Origin: Candidatus Ruminimicrobiellum caprinum
Lineage (GTDB): Bacteria; Elusimicrobiota; Endomicrobiia; Endomicrobiales; Endomicrobiaceae
NCBI GenBank assembly: GCA_017413305.1
Contig: JAFPUA010000226.1
Coordinates: 1 to 9,309, forward strand
Length of the DNA: 9,309 nt
Reading direction: 5' to 3'
Both the position numbers and the translations under genes were made by a program. Positions 1 through 6,586 of the stretch are shown piece after piece; the first letter of the stretch is position 1, and each line of letters opens with the position of its first letter. The notes below the pieces were generated by a model that saw only the letters and a list, made by a program, of their open reading frames with translations, did no database searches and was not told where the DNA came from.

Positions 1-1053
1 ATCTATTATGTTGTGATAAAAAGAATCGACACTGTTATAAACAATAGGTATCAGAACTTCTCCGTCTTCGAATATAGCTCCGTATTTATCTTTTTTCTTT
101 ACAAATATAAAGTTGTCTGCAAGTTCTACTAATTCTGTTGCGGAATCGTATTTAGTAATATTGTTAGATACACTCTTTCCCGTATATGTAAAAAAAGATA
201 TTTCATTGTCTTTTTTTGCAACATATAAAGGACGACATTTTATAATGTTACCCAAAGATCTTTTCTCGTTTGGAGAAATCTCAACAGACGCATCCATCTC
301 ATCAGAAACGGCTTCAATGGAATCGAAGTTTGTCGGAAAAAGTGTTTCAGTAGCACAATAATCATATTTATAACCTTTGTCTTTATCTTTTTCATCCAAC
401 ACGGCTTTAATCATGCCAACTTTTCCATTGGAATTTATCAAAAATGTATCCTGACAACCTACAGGTTCCAAATATTTCAGTTCGCCGTTTTCAATTGCAT
501 AAAAACGATGTGTCTTTTTTATCAAGTTCCAGTAGCTTTCTTTTGCATCATATTGTCTATAATAGTAGATCCATACAACCGGCACATTATATTTTTTGTC
601 TTTGGACTCTAGTATACGAATATTCCCGCTCTTTCTTATCCAGTAGTCATCACTTTCCAGAACTTTTCTAAAAATGGCAATTCTTCCGTCAGATTTACCT
701 TTTTCCGCGCTTAGAGGATTTATCCATTTTTTAGTTGCGTTATTAAAAAGGCCGTAGGCTTTTCCGCCACGAAATTTTAAATTACCTTCTTTTATTTCAA
801 AGTCACCGGATTTCCAATATTGTTCATCCTTTTTCAACATATTGAATTCTTTAGCTTTTGCTTGTTGTTCGGCCTTGATTTTGTCTGCCTCTGTTGGCTC
901 GCCAAACAACGCATCTATCTCATCCAAAGTTTGTTTATCAGGTCCCCCTTGAGGAAGATTTGGCGTACCTTGAGAGGTTTGGGCAAAGGTTGTTACATAA
1001 AAAACAAAGAACAAAGATACTGCAATAAAAATTTTTAGATTTCTTAAATTCAT
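1..1053 (-). CDS. Secreted WG-repeat-like protein of unknown function, C-terminus cut by window edge
   Basis: An open frame runs from the ATG at 1053 to the window edge without a stop (351 codons seen), so the 3' end is missing. Residues 1-24 form a signal peptide: Lys/Arg near the start, a hydrophobic core (IFIAVSLFFVFYV), and a likely signal peptidase I cut after TFA before Gln25. There is no lipobox Cys. A charged, Gln/Lys/Glu-rich linker follows. The rest contains units that look like degenerate WG (KWG) repeats: a YGLF unit followed by KKWINP near residue 100, an NGKVGMI unit later paired with FDSIEAV, and a KYGAIFEDGEVLIPIVYNSV unit near the visible end. WG-repeat proteins are usually secreted or surface-exposed beta-rich proteins without a known reaction. 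The gene begins 43 nt after the beta-barrel gene and is probably co-transcribed with it; its ribosome site (GGGCGGA, about 9 nt upstream) is weak. The reading frame is certain; no function is assigned. Confidence 0.85.
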   Translation of the reverse strand, partial: MNLRNLKIFIAVSLFFVFYVTTFAQTSQGTPNLPQGGPDKQTLDEIDALFGEPTEADKIKAEQQAKAKEFNMLKKDEQYWKSGDFEIKEGNLKFRGGKAYGLFNNATKKWINPLSAEKGKSDGRIAIFRKVLESDDYWIRKSGNIRILESKDKKYNVPVVWIYYYRQYDAKESYWNLIKKTHRFYAIENGELKYLEPVGCQDTFLINSNGKVGMIKAVLDEKDKDKGYKYDYCATETLFPTNFDSIEAVSDEMDASVEISPNEKRSLGNIIKCRPLYVAKKDNEISFFTYTGKSVSNNITKYDSATELVELADNFIFVKKKDKYGAIFEDGEVLIPIVYNSVDSFYHNIID

Positions 1054-1096
1054 AATATTTTCCGCCCTAACAATTATAAATTATAATTTGCCGTCT

Positions 1097-1792
1097 TTAT
1101 TCTTTTCCTTCAAATCTGCCTTTATTTGAAACTTTTTTTCCAAAATGGAACTGATAACCTACATTGAGTCTGACTCCTCCATAATTTGTTCCAAAGAACG
1201 AAGTATCATCTTTGTTACTGCTCTTATCTTTATTAATAAATGCTCCAGAGAAAGTGTACATTAACTCAATAATGAAACTTTTCTTTATTGTGGTACCTAA
1301 ACCTATACCGCAATAAAAACCCATGTCTCCAAAGCTGATATCGTCTGTAATTGTATCTTTTACATCTTTATACGGAATAGACAAACCTATATGTATAGGA
1401 AGGTATAAACTAAAAGTATTGGCTATATTATCTTTCAAGGTTGGGTTAATTGTACCATATATATTGTAGAAACCGACTTTAACATCTCCATTACTCTTTT
1501 TTACTTCTGTTGCAGGTATATAGTCGAAAGCAAAACCTATACCGGAAGAGTCATAATTGTTGTAATACAGATACCCTATACTGAGAACATAATTGTTTTC
1601 TAGATCGAAATGATCTACTCTTCTTTTGTTAATTCCGGCTGCAGCACCTTGACTGAAAGCATATCCGGCTTTTACATAAATAGAGTTCCTACCTATTTCT
1701 ATTTCATCGTCATCGAGATCCTTTGCAATTGCCGGAGTGACAGGCAAAGCAAGTACTGCAAACATCAATACTAATGCTAAAATTTTTTTCAT
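1097..1792 (-). CDS. Outer-membrane beta-barrel-like protein
   Basis: The gene encodes 231 residues with a clear signal peptide: MKK, a hydrophobic core, and a likely cut after AIA at residue 23. The mature part has several amphipathic segments of alternating polar and hydrophobic/aromatic residues, such as SIYVKAGYAF, YVLSIGYLYY, GIGFAFDYI, TFSLYLPIHIGLSI and VRLNVGYQFHF, separated by charged loops. Their number and length fit a small barrel of about eight strands (OmpA/OmpW-like size), which implies export by Sec and insertion in an outer membrane. The start is supported by AAAGGAG six nt upstream of the ATG and by a strong promoter at 1831-1859. The last strand is followed by a charged tail of about 12 residues instead of ending in the usual terminal aromatic, and an A7 run sits exactly at that junction (see findings). 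The specific function (porin, adhesin or structural) cannot be told. Confidence 0.8.
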   Translation of the reverse strand: MKKILALVLMFAVLALPVTPAIAKDLDDDEIEIGRNSIYVKAGYAFSQGAAAGINKRRVDHFDLENNYVLSIGYLYYNNYDSSGIGFAFDYIPATEVKKSNGDVKVGFYNIYGTINPTLKDNIANTFSLYLPIHIGLSIPYKDVKDTITDDISFGDMGFYCGIGLGTTIKKSFIIELMYTFSGAFINKDKSSNKDDTSFFGTNYGGVRLNVGYQFHFGKKVSNKGRFEGKE

Positions 1793-1798
1793 TTAATT

Positions 1799-1805
1799 CT
1801 CCTTT
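1799..1805 (-). promoter_or_regulatory. Ribosome binding site of the beta-barrel gene
   Basis: On the minus strand AAAGGAG stands six bases before the ATG at 1792, a near-ideal Shine-Dalgarno sequence and spacing. It fixes the start of the barrel protein ahead of its signal peptide. Confidence 0.8.
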
Positions 1806-1830
1806 TTCATTTTCTAAAACTATAATTGGA

Positions 1831-1859
1831 ATTATACCACATTTGTAGCAATCTATCAA
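1831..1859 (-). promoter_or_regulatory. Sigma-70-type promoter for the beta-barrel gene
   Basis: On the minus strand TTGATA (1859-1854) is followed after exactly 17 bases by TATAAT (1836-1831). The three bases before the -10 box read TGG, giving an extended -10 (TGn). One mismatch in the -35 hexamer, a perfect -10 and ideal spacing make this the best promoter in the window. Transcription should begin near 1824, leaving a leader of about 30 nt that contains the AAAGGAG site. It starts only five bases beyond the deoA stop, so the barrel gene and the gene after it probably form their own transcription unit. No hairpin terminator is visible between deoA and this promoter, so read-through from the operon remains possible. 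Confidence 0.8.
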
Positions 1860-1864
1860 TATTT

Positions 1865-3163
1865 TTATATCGTTTCCAAAACCCTTTTTTGTACATCAGG
1901 TTTATGCTCTATTATATCATATGATTTTTTTAAAATTTTTAAAATACCGTCAATATCAGCTTTGTTATAATGGAGTTCGAATAATATATCTCCTTTGTTT
2001 ATTTTATCGCCTGTTTTCTTATTAAAAATTATTCCGCTGACAGGATCTATTTTGTCTTCAGTTTTCAGTCTGCCTGCTCCGAGCAAACAAGATGTAACTC
2101 CTATATTTCTTGTATCAACATATTTTAAATATCCGTTTTTTATTGCTTTAACTTCGTAAATATTTTCAGCTTTACCGAATACAGAATAATCGTCAATAAC
2201 TTTTGTATCACCATTTTGAAGTTCTATCATTTTGATAAACTTTTCAAGAGCTTTGCCCGAAGATATTTGCTCTTCGGCAAGACTTCTTGCTTTTTCCAAA
2301 GTATTTGATATTTTTGTTTGAAGCAGAGTATAAGCAGCCAACTCAATACTTAACTCTGAGAAATCATTTCTTAATTTATTTTTTAATACTTCTATCGTCT
2401 GTATAATTTCCAAACTGTTTCCTGCAGCATTTCCCAAAGGTTCATTCATGTCGGTAATAACGGCAGTCATATTTCTACCGAACATTTTACCGACTTGAAC
2501 CATTTTTTCCGCCAAAAGTTTTGACTCTTCATATTTCTGTATAAAAGCTGCTTTACCTGTCTTAACATCCAATAAAATATTTGCTGCACCTTCCGCAATT
2601 TTTTTAGACATTATGCTGGAACATATTAAAGGAATTGATTCTACTGTTGCAGTAACATCCCTTAATGCATACATTTTTTTATCAACAGGAGCAACTTCTT
2701 TAGTTTGTCCTATCATCGCAAACTTATTTTCTTTTAAAACTTTTATAAATTCTTCTTTATCAAGGTTAACATTAAACCCTGGAATAGATTCTAATTTATC
2801 TAAAGTTCCTCCCGTATGTCCTAAAGCTCTTCCGGACATCATAGGCACATACACACCACAGGCTGCAAGTATAGGTGCTATCAATAAAGATGTTCCGTCT
2901 CCAACTCCTCCTGTAGAATGCTTATCAGCTGTCGGTCCGTCAAGGAAACTTAAGTCGAGGCTTTCGCCGCTTTCTGCCATAGATTTTGTAAGAGAAAATG
3001 TTTCTTCATCATCTAAAGATTGAAAATATACAGCCATCAAAAAAGCAGACATTTGATAGTCTGCTATTTCGCCATTATTATAACCATTAACAATAAAAGA
3101 TATCTCTTGTTGAGAGAGTTTTTTGCCGTTTCTTTTATTGAAGATAATATCATAAGCACGCAT
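1865..3163 (-). CDS. deoA: Pyrimidine-nucleoside (thymidine) phosphorylase
   Basis: This enzyme cleaves thymidine, deoxyuridine and possibly uridine with phosphate, giving the free base and (deoxy)ribose-1-phosphate in the cytoplasm. The protein is 432 residues, the usual size for the DeoA/Pdp family. Conserved blocks are visible: KHSTGGVGD at 81-89 (phosphate loop), SGRALGHTGGTLDKLE at 110-125 (family signature) and YALRDVTATVESIPL around 165-179. The residues known as His82, Arg168, Ser183 and Lys187 in Bacillus-type enzymes fall at identical positions here. Position 108 is Met, as I recall for E. coli thymidine phosphorylase, where Bacillus PyNP has Lys; this may mean thymidine preference. 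A TTG at 3175 would add four residues, but the ATG at 3163 gives the standard MRAYDII start and lies two bases after the pilin stop, so I prefer it. The ribosome site is weak (TTGGA), suggesting translational coupling. It is the last gene of the salvage operon. Confidence 0.95.
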   Translation of the reverse strand: MRAYDIIFNKRNGKKLSQQEISFIVNGYNNGEIADYQMSAFLMAVYFQSLDDEETFSLTKSMAESGESLDLSFLDGPTADKHSTGGVGDGTSLLIAPILAACGVYVPMMSGRALGHTGGTLDKLESIPGFNVNLDKEEFIKVLKENKFAMIGQTKEVAPVDKKMYALRDVTATVESIPLICSSIMSKKIAEGAANILLDVKTGKAAFIQKYEESKLLAEKMVQVGKMFGRNMTAVITDMNEPLGNAAGNSLEIIQTIEVLKNKLRNDFSELSIELAAYTLLQTKISNTLEKARSLAEEQISSGKALEKFIKMIELQNGDTKVIDDYSVFGKAENIYEVKAIKNGYLKYVDTRNIGVTSCLLGAGRLKTEDKIDPVSGIIFNKKTGDKINKGDILFELHYNKADIDGILKILKKSYDIIEHKPDVQKRVLETI

Positions 3164-3165
3164 TT

Positions 3166-3579
3166 TTATTTCCAACTTTCGTCAATAGATTGTACAATTT
3201 TATGCCCTTTAGTAACATTGTATTGCAGATAAAAAGAACCTTCCGAGCTAATAGCCTGTGCACAGAAATAATACTTTCCTCTTGCAGCAGTATCATAATC
3301 TCCGCCTTTGAATGAAGTATAATATTTATATCCTCTTGCATCAACACCAAGTGCAGGGTTGGAATTTACAGAAGTATTCGCCTTCAAAAAATATCCGTAT
3401 TCTCTATAATATGCATATTGAGCAGTACGAATACTTGAGAGTAATGAATATGCTTCAGATTCTTTAGCCTGCTGAGTATTATTTTTATATATAGGAACGG
3501 AAATAACGGATAAAACTATTATTAGAGCTACGGCCGTTATTAATTCTACTAATGTAAAAGCTGATATTTTTTTTATCAT
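3166..3579 (-). CDS. Type IV pilin-like / pseudopilin protein
   Basis: The gene encodes 137 residues beginning MIKKISA, followed by FTLVELITAVALIIVLSV. This is a class III (prepilin) signal peptide with a short basic leader, cleavage before Phe8, the obligatory Glu at mature position 5, and a hydrophobic N-terminal helix running to about residue 30. The residue before the cut is Ala rather than the usual Gly. After the helix come a Tyr-rich stretch, LGVDARGYKYY near 77-87, and a beta-like C-terminal half with a single Cys, so no disulfide loop is possible. The longer reading from 3615 adds 12 residues ahead of the prepilin leader and overlaps the phosphorylase gene; AAAGGAG ten bases before the ATG at 3579 supports the short start. 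The product should be membrane-inserted, then processed by a prepilin peptidase and assembled by a type IV pilus or type II secretion machine, neither of which is encoded here. Its place between two nucleoside phosphorylases is unusual. Confidence 0.88.
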   Translation of the reverse strand: MIKKISAFTLVELITAVALIIVLSVISVPIYKNNTQQAKESEAYSLLSSIRTAQYAYYREYGYFLKANTSVNSNPALGVDARGYKYYTSFKGGDYDTAARGKYYFCAQAISSEGSFYLQYNVTKGHKIVQSIDESWK

Positions 3580-3589
3580 ATAATTAGTT

Positions 3590-3596
3590 CTCCTTT
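3590..3596 (-). promoter_or_regulatory. Ribosome binding site that decides the pilin start
   Basis: AAAGGAG on the minus strand sits between the stop of the purine nucleoside phosphorylase gene and the pilin ATG at 3579, with a 10-base spacer. It selects the 137-residue reading with a proper prepilin leader over the start at 3615. Confidence 0.75.
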
Positions 3597-3598
3597 TA

Positions 3599-4411
3599 TT
3601 ATATTTGTAAAACAAATTGCTTTATTATTGTTCCCATTTTTATAGAAGCATTTTCCCCGATAGCAAGTACTTCTTCGTGTGATAATTTCTCTTTAGACAA
3701 ACCGCTTGCTTTATTAGAAATATATGTTATTGCAGCAACTTTTATTCCCGTTTGACAAGCCGGAATAGATTCAGGAATCAAAGACATTCCAACTACATCA
3801 CCGCCAAGTTTACCGAATGCCGAAACTTCTGCAGGTGTTTCATAAGATGGTCCGCTTACGGCGAAATAAGTCCCTTCCTGCACTTCTATATTTTCTTGCT
3901 CTGCAATTTTTTTTATTTTATCTCTAAAGGCTTTATAATAAATATTACTCATATCGGGAAACCTTTCACCAAAATCGTTATAATGCGTTCCTATTAGAGG
4001 ATTATCTCCCATAAAATTTATATGATCTTTTATTACAACAATATCACCTGGATTATAATCTTTATTTATTGCGCCTACGGCACAAGTGATAATTAAATTT
4101 TCAATTCCTAAACTTTTTAATACACGAACAGGAAAAGATATTTCCTGCATTGTATATCCCTCGTAATAATGAATTCTTCCATTAAAGAAGAAAATATCAA
4201 CACCGTTTAACTTACCTATGATAAGTTCTCCTTTGTGTCCTTGGACCGTTGATGTTTTAAAGTTGGGAATTTCTGAATATGGAATAACAATCTGATCTTC
4301 TATTGAATCTTTTATATTGCCCAAGCCGGAACCTGCAATCAACGCAGTTTTCGGCGAGGATTTTATTTTACTAAGGATATAATCTTTTGATTCTTCTATT
4401 TTTTTCAGCAT
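3599..4411 (-). CDS. punA: Purine nucleoside phosphorylase, trimeric (inosine/guanosine) type
   Basis: This cytoplasmic enzyme splits inosine, guanosine and their deoxy forms with phosphate, giving the base and (deoxy)ribose-1-phosphate. At 270 residues it has the normal length of the trimeric PNP family. Visible motifs are GSGLG at 27-31 (phosphate-binding Ser28), GHKGE at 58-62, GRIHYYEGY at 78-86 (Arg79, His81), GDIVVIKDHINFMGDNPL at 122-139, GPSYETPAE at 187-195 (Glu191), GMS at 208-210 and SNK at 232-234. Glu191 and Asn233 correspond to the Glu/Asn pair that selects 6-oxopurines in the mammalian enzyme. The glycine-rich loop reads TCAVGAIN at 109-116 where TNAAGG/AxN is typical, an unusual set of substitutions beside the active site. 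The ATG overlaps the end of deoB by seven bases (ATGCTGA) with only a weak AAAGAA ribosome site, so translation is probably coupled to deoB. Confidence 0.95.
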   Translation of the reverse strand: MLKKIEESKDYILSKIKSSPKTALIAGSGLGNIKDSIEDQIVIPYSEIPNFKTSTVQGHKGELIIGKLNGVDIFFFNGRIHYYEGYTMQEISFPVRVLKSLGIENLIITCAVGAINKDYNPGDIVVIKDHINFMGDNPLIGTHYNDFGERFPDMSNIYYKAFRDKIKKIAEQENIEVQEGTYFAVSGPSYETPAEVSAFGKLGGDVVGMSLIPESIPACQTGIKVAAITYISNKASGLSKEKLSHEEVLAIGENASIKMGTIIKQFVLQI

Positions 4412-5605
4412 ATTTTTTCTTTAAAACTGGTACCATTTTTCATTGGTTCAAGTTCAAATATATCAGCAATTGTTTGTGCAACATCAGATAAAGAATTTCT
4501 AATACCCAAATCAATATTCTGTTTTATATTTTTCCCGTATACTATTACAGGAACATATTCTCTTGTGTGATCTGTATGTTTGGTATATGTTGGGTCACAT
4601 CCGTGATCGGCAGTTATAATAAGTAAATCTGTTTCTGTCATAACAGAAATTATTTCCGGCAATTTGTCATCAAAATACTTTAATCCTTTTGCATATGCTG
4701 CAACATTTCTTCTGTGCCCCCACAACATATCAAAATCAACTAAATTTGTGAATATCAGTTGTTTCTTATTATTATAGGACTTATCCGCAATACATTCAAT
4801 AGTTTTTTGTATTCCGTCAATATTTCCTGTTGTATGATAAGCTGTTGAAACACCTCTGTTATTAAAAATATCTTTAATTTTCCCTATTGCGGTAACATTG
4901 CCGCCGGATACTGTTATTTTATCTAAAATTGTTTCTCCTAAAGGATCTAAAGAATAATCTTTTCTGTTAGTAGTTCTTTGAAATGTCCCGTCTGATTTTT
5001 TTATAAAAGGTCTTGCTATAACCCTGCCTACCGCATGTTCTCCTATAAACATTTTTCTGGCAACGGTACAAGCATTATAAAGATTACCTAAACCAAAAAC
5101 ATTTTCATCTTCGGAAGCTGCAATTTGAAAGACAGAATCTGCAGAGGTATACACTATAGGATAACCTGTTTTATAGTGTTCATCTCCAAGTTGTTTTATA
5201 ATTTCAGTACCTGAAGCTACACAATTACCTAAAACTTTTGTTCCTATTTGCTTTTCAAAATCTGTTATTAACTCTTTTGGAAATCCTTTTGGATATGTAG
5301 GAAAAGGTTTATCAAGAATTATGCCGGATAACTCCCAATGCCCTGCAGTAGTATCTTTTGCAGGAGATTTTGTTGCCATTTTACCATAGTTTCCGACAAT
5401 ATTTTGTGAATTATAGCCAAACGGCGAAGGAACGATATTATAAAGTCCAAGATTGCCTAAATTGGAAAGGACAAAATCTTTACCCATATTTTCAAAAATA
5501 TGTTTTAAAGTATTTGTTCCTTTATCACCGTATTTATCAGCGTCGGGAAGAGCTCCCGCTCCGACACTATCCAACACTATTAAAATTACTCTGTTTTTTT
5601 TTCAT
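4405..5605 (-). CDS. deoB: Phosphopentomutase, with an apparent one-base frameshift at codons 2-4
   Basis: DeoB interconverts (deoxy)ribose-1-phosphate and the 5-phosphate, linking nucleoside phosphorolysis to DeoC and transketolase. It belongs to the alkaline-phosphatase superfamily. The uninterrupted frame spans 4405-5577 (390 codons from a GTG) and carries the metal and active-site motifs: LDSVGAG (metal Asp), PAKDTTAGHWE (the first Thr falls at position 85 in full-length numbering, the phosphorylated Thr of the Bacillus enzyme), VDFDMLWGH, TADHGCDPTYTKHTDHTREYVP. Starting at the GTG would remove the first beta-strand. The natural start is the ATG at 5605, with AAAAGGA upstream and a TAATG overlap with the transketolase stop, but the nine A after it put it out of frame. 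With eight A the protein begins MKKNRVILIVLDS, 399 residues, the standard family N-terminus. The rest looks intact and under selection. Identity is secure; whether full-length protein is made is open. Confidence 0.9.
5594..5602 (-). repeat. A9 homopolymer directly after the deoB ATG
   Basis: Nine consecutive A residues on the minus strand follow the ATG at 5605-5603. Read straight through, the ATG frame hits TAG after 12 codons. In the deoB frame a TGA spans 5604-5602, so that frame is closed just upstream of the tract. Losing one A (or gaining two) joins the start to deoB. Runs of this length are known sites of replication slippage, RNA-polymerase slippage and sequencing miscounts. Confidence 0.9.
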
Positions 5606-6552
5606 TATTTCCTTTTAATGACTTTTTTTACAGCAGCAACAATATTAACATCTTTCAAACCATATTTTACCATCAAATCTGCAGGAGAACCTGATTCTCC
5701 AAAAGTATCTTTTACCGCTACAAATTCCATTGGAACAGGACAATTCTGTGCAACAACTTCCGCAACTGCACTACCAAAGCCACCAAAAATTTGATGTTCT
5801 TCTGCAGTAACTATTGCACCGCAATCTTTAGCTGCAGAAATTATTGCATCTTTATCTATAGGTTTTATTGTATGAATATTTAGTACTCTTGCAGAAATTC
5901 CTTCTTTTTCCAATATTTCTGCCGCAGATAATGCTTCATATACCATAGAGCCGCAGGCAGCAATACAAACATCTTTACCGTCTCTCATTTTTATTGCTTT
6001 ACCTATTTCGAACGGAGTACTTTCTTCAGTAATAACAGGAATACTTTCTCTGCCGTATCTGATATAAACAGGTCCGTTATAATATGCAGCAGCTATTGTT
6101 GCTTTTCTTGTCTCTATAACATCGCAAGGAACAAGAACTGTCATATTAGGAAGACATCTCATTATAGCAATCTCTTCCAAAGCTTGATGTGTTGCCCCGT
6201 CAGGGCCAACCATTAAACCTGAATGAGAACCGCCTATTTTAACATTTAAATCCGAATAACAAATGGTTGTTCTGATTTGTTCCCAAGGTCTACCAGAAGC
6301 AAAAACTCCATAAGTAGATACAAACGGAGTAAAGCCTGCAACAGCAAGACCTGCCGCCATACCTAACATATTTGTTTCTGCGATACCAACATTGGCAAAT
6401 CTATCGGGAAAGTTATTTTGAAATTCGTTTATTGCAACGGACGAAACCGTATCTGCTCCCAAAACGAAAATTTTGTTATCTTTTTTGCCCAGTTCGACCA
6501 GACCTTCACCAAAGCCAAACCTAGTCGCTTTACTACCAAATGTCTTAACCAT
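5605..6552 (-). CDS. tkt: Transketolase, C-terminal subunit (split form)
   Basis: This 315-residue chain carries the pyrimidine-binding and C-terminal domains of transketolase. It must pair with the N-terminal chain encoded just upstream to move two-carbon units between pentose and other sugar phosphates. Visible features are GADTVSSVA near 32-40, VGIAETNMLGMAAGLA at 55-70 with the catalytic Glu59 that activates thiamine diphosphate, VSTYGVFASGRPWEQIR at 78-94, GGSHSGLMVGPDGATHQ at 107-123, and a C-terminal domain with IHTIKPID and EEHQIFGGFGSAVAE. Length is usual for split transketolases, as found in archaea and several bacterial groups. The ATG is preceded by GAGG eight to nine bases upstream. 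The gene begins 34 nt after the N-terminal subunit and its TAA shares one base with the deoB ATG (TAATG). Its role here is to drain ribose-5-phosphate into the pentose phosphate pathway. Confidence 0.95.
   Translation of the reverse strand: MVKTFGSKATRFGFGEGLVELGKKDNKIFVLGADTVSSVAINEFQNNFPDRFANVGIAETNMLGMAAGLAVAGFTPFVSTYGVFASGRPWEQIRTTICYSDLNVKIGGSHSGLMVGPDGATHQALEEIAIMRCLPNMTVLVPCDVIETRKATIAAAYYNGPVYIRYGRESIPVITEESTPFEIGKAIKMRDGKDVCIAACGSMVYEALSAAEILEKEGISARVLNIHTIKPIDKDAIISAAKDCGAIVTAEEHQIFGGFGSAVAEVVAQNCPVPMEFVAVKDTFGESGSPADLMVKYGLKDVNIVAAVKKVIKRK
5610..5616 (-). promoter_or_regulatory. Ribosome binding site pointing to the true deoB start
   Basis: AAAAGGA on the minus strand lies four bases before the ATG at 5605, inside the final codons of the transketolase C-terminal gene. 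No comparable site precedes the in-frame GTG at 5577, so ribosomes should initiate at 5605. Confidence 0.7.
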
Positions 6553-6586
6553 ATTTTTATCCTCATTAAGTATAATTTACAAATTA

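Noticed and set aside
113..1038. Three plus-strand open frames in the left kilobase
   Set aside because: They lie antisense to a continuous 351-codon minus-strand frame with a signal peptide, which explains the region better.
1054..1096. TTATAATTTATAA stretch as terminator or promoter between the barrel and WG-like genes
   Set aside because: It is only AT-rich near-symmetry without a GC stem or U-run, and no -35 box stands at 16-18 bases from either TATAAT.
2613..3023. Long open frame of 136 codons on the plus strand
   Set aside because: It is antisense to the strongly conserved deoA motifs, and the translation resembles no family. It is a shadow frame.
3150..3350. Small minus-strand frame of 66 codons overlapping the pilin and deoA starts
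   Set aside because: It has no ribosome site or recognisable product and is fully inside the pilin gene in another frame.
3595..3610. TATAAT-like sequence before the pilin gene as an internal promoter
   Set aside because: No -35 element at a proper distance, and the start would fall in or after the ribosome binding site; it coincides with the ATA TAA end of the phosphorylase gene.
5453..5794. Plus-strand open frame of 113 codons over the deoB/transketolase junction
   Set aside because: Both sense genes are clearly conserved here; the plus-strand product is low-complexity and unrecognised.
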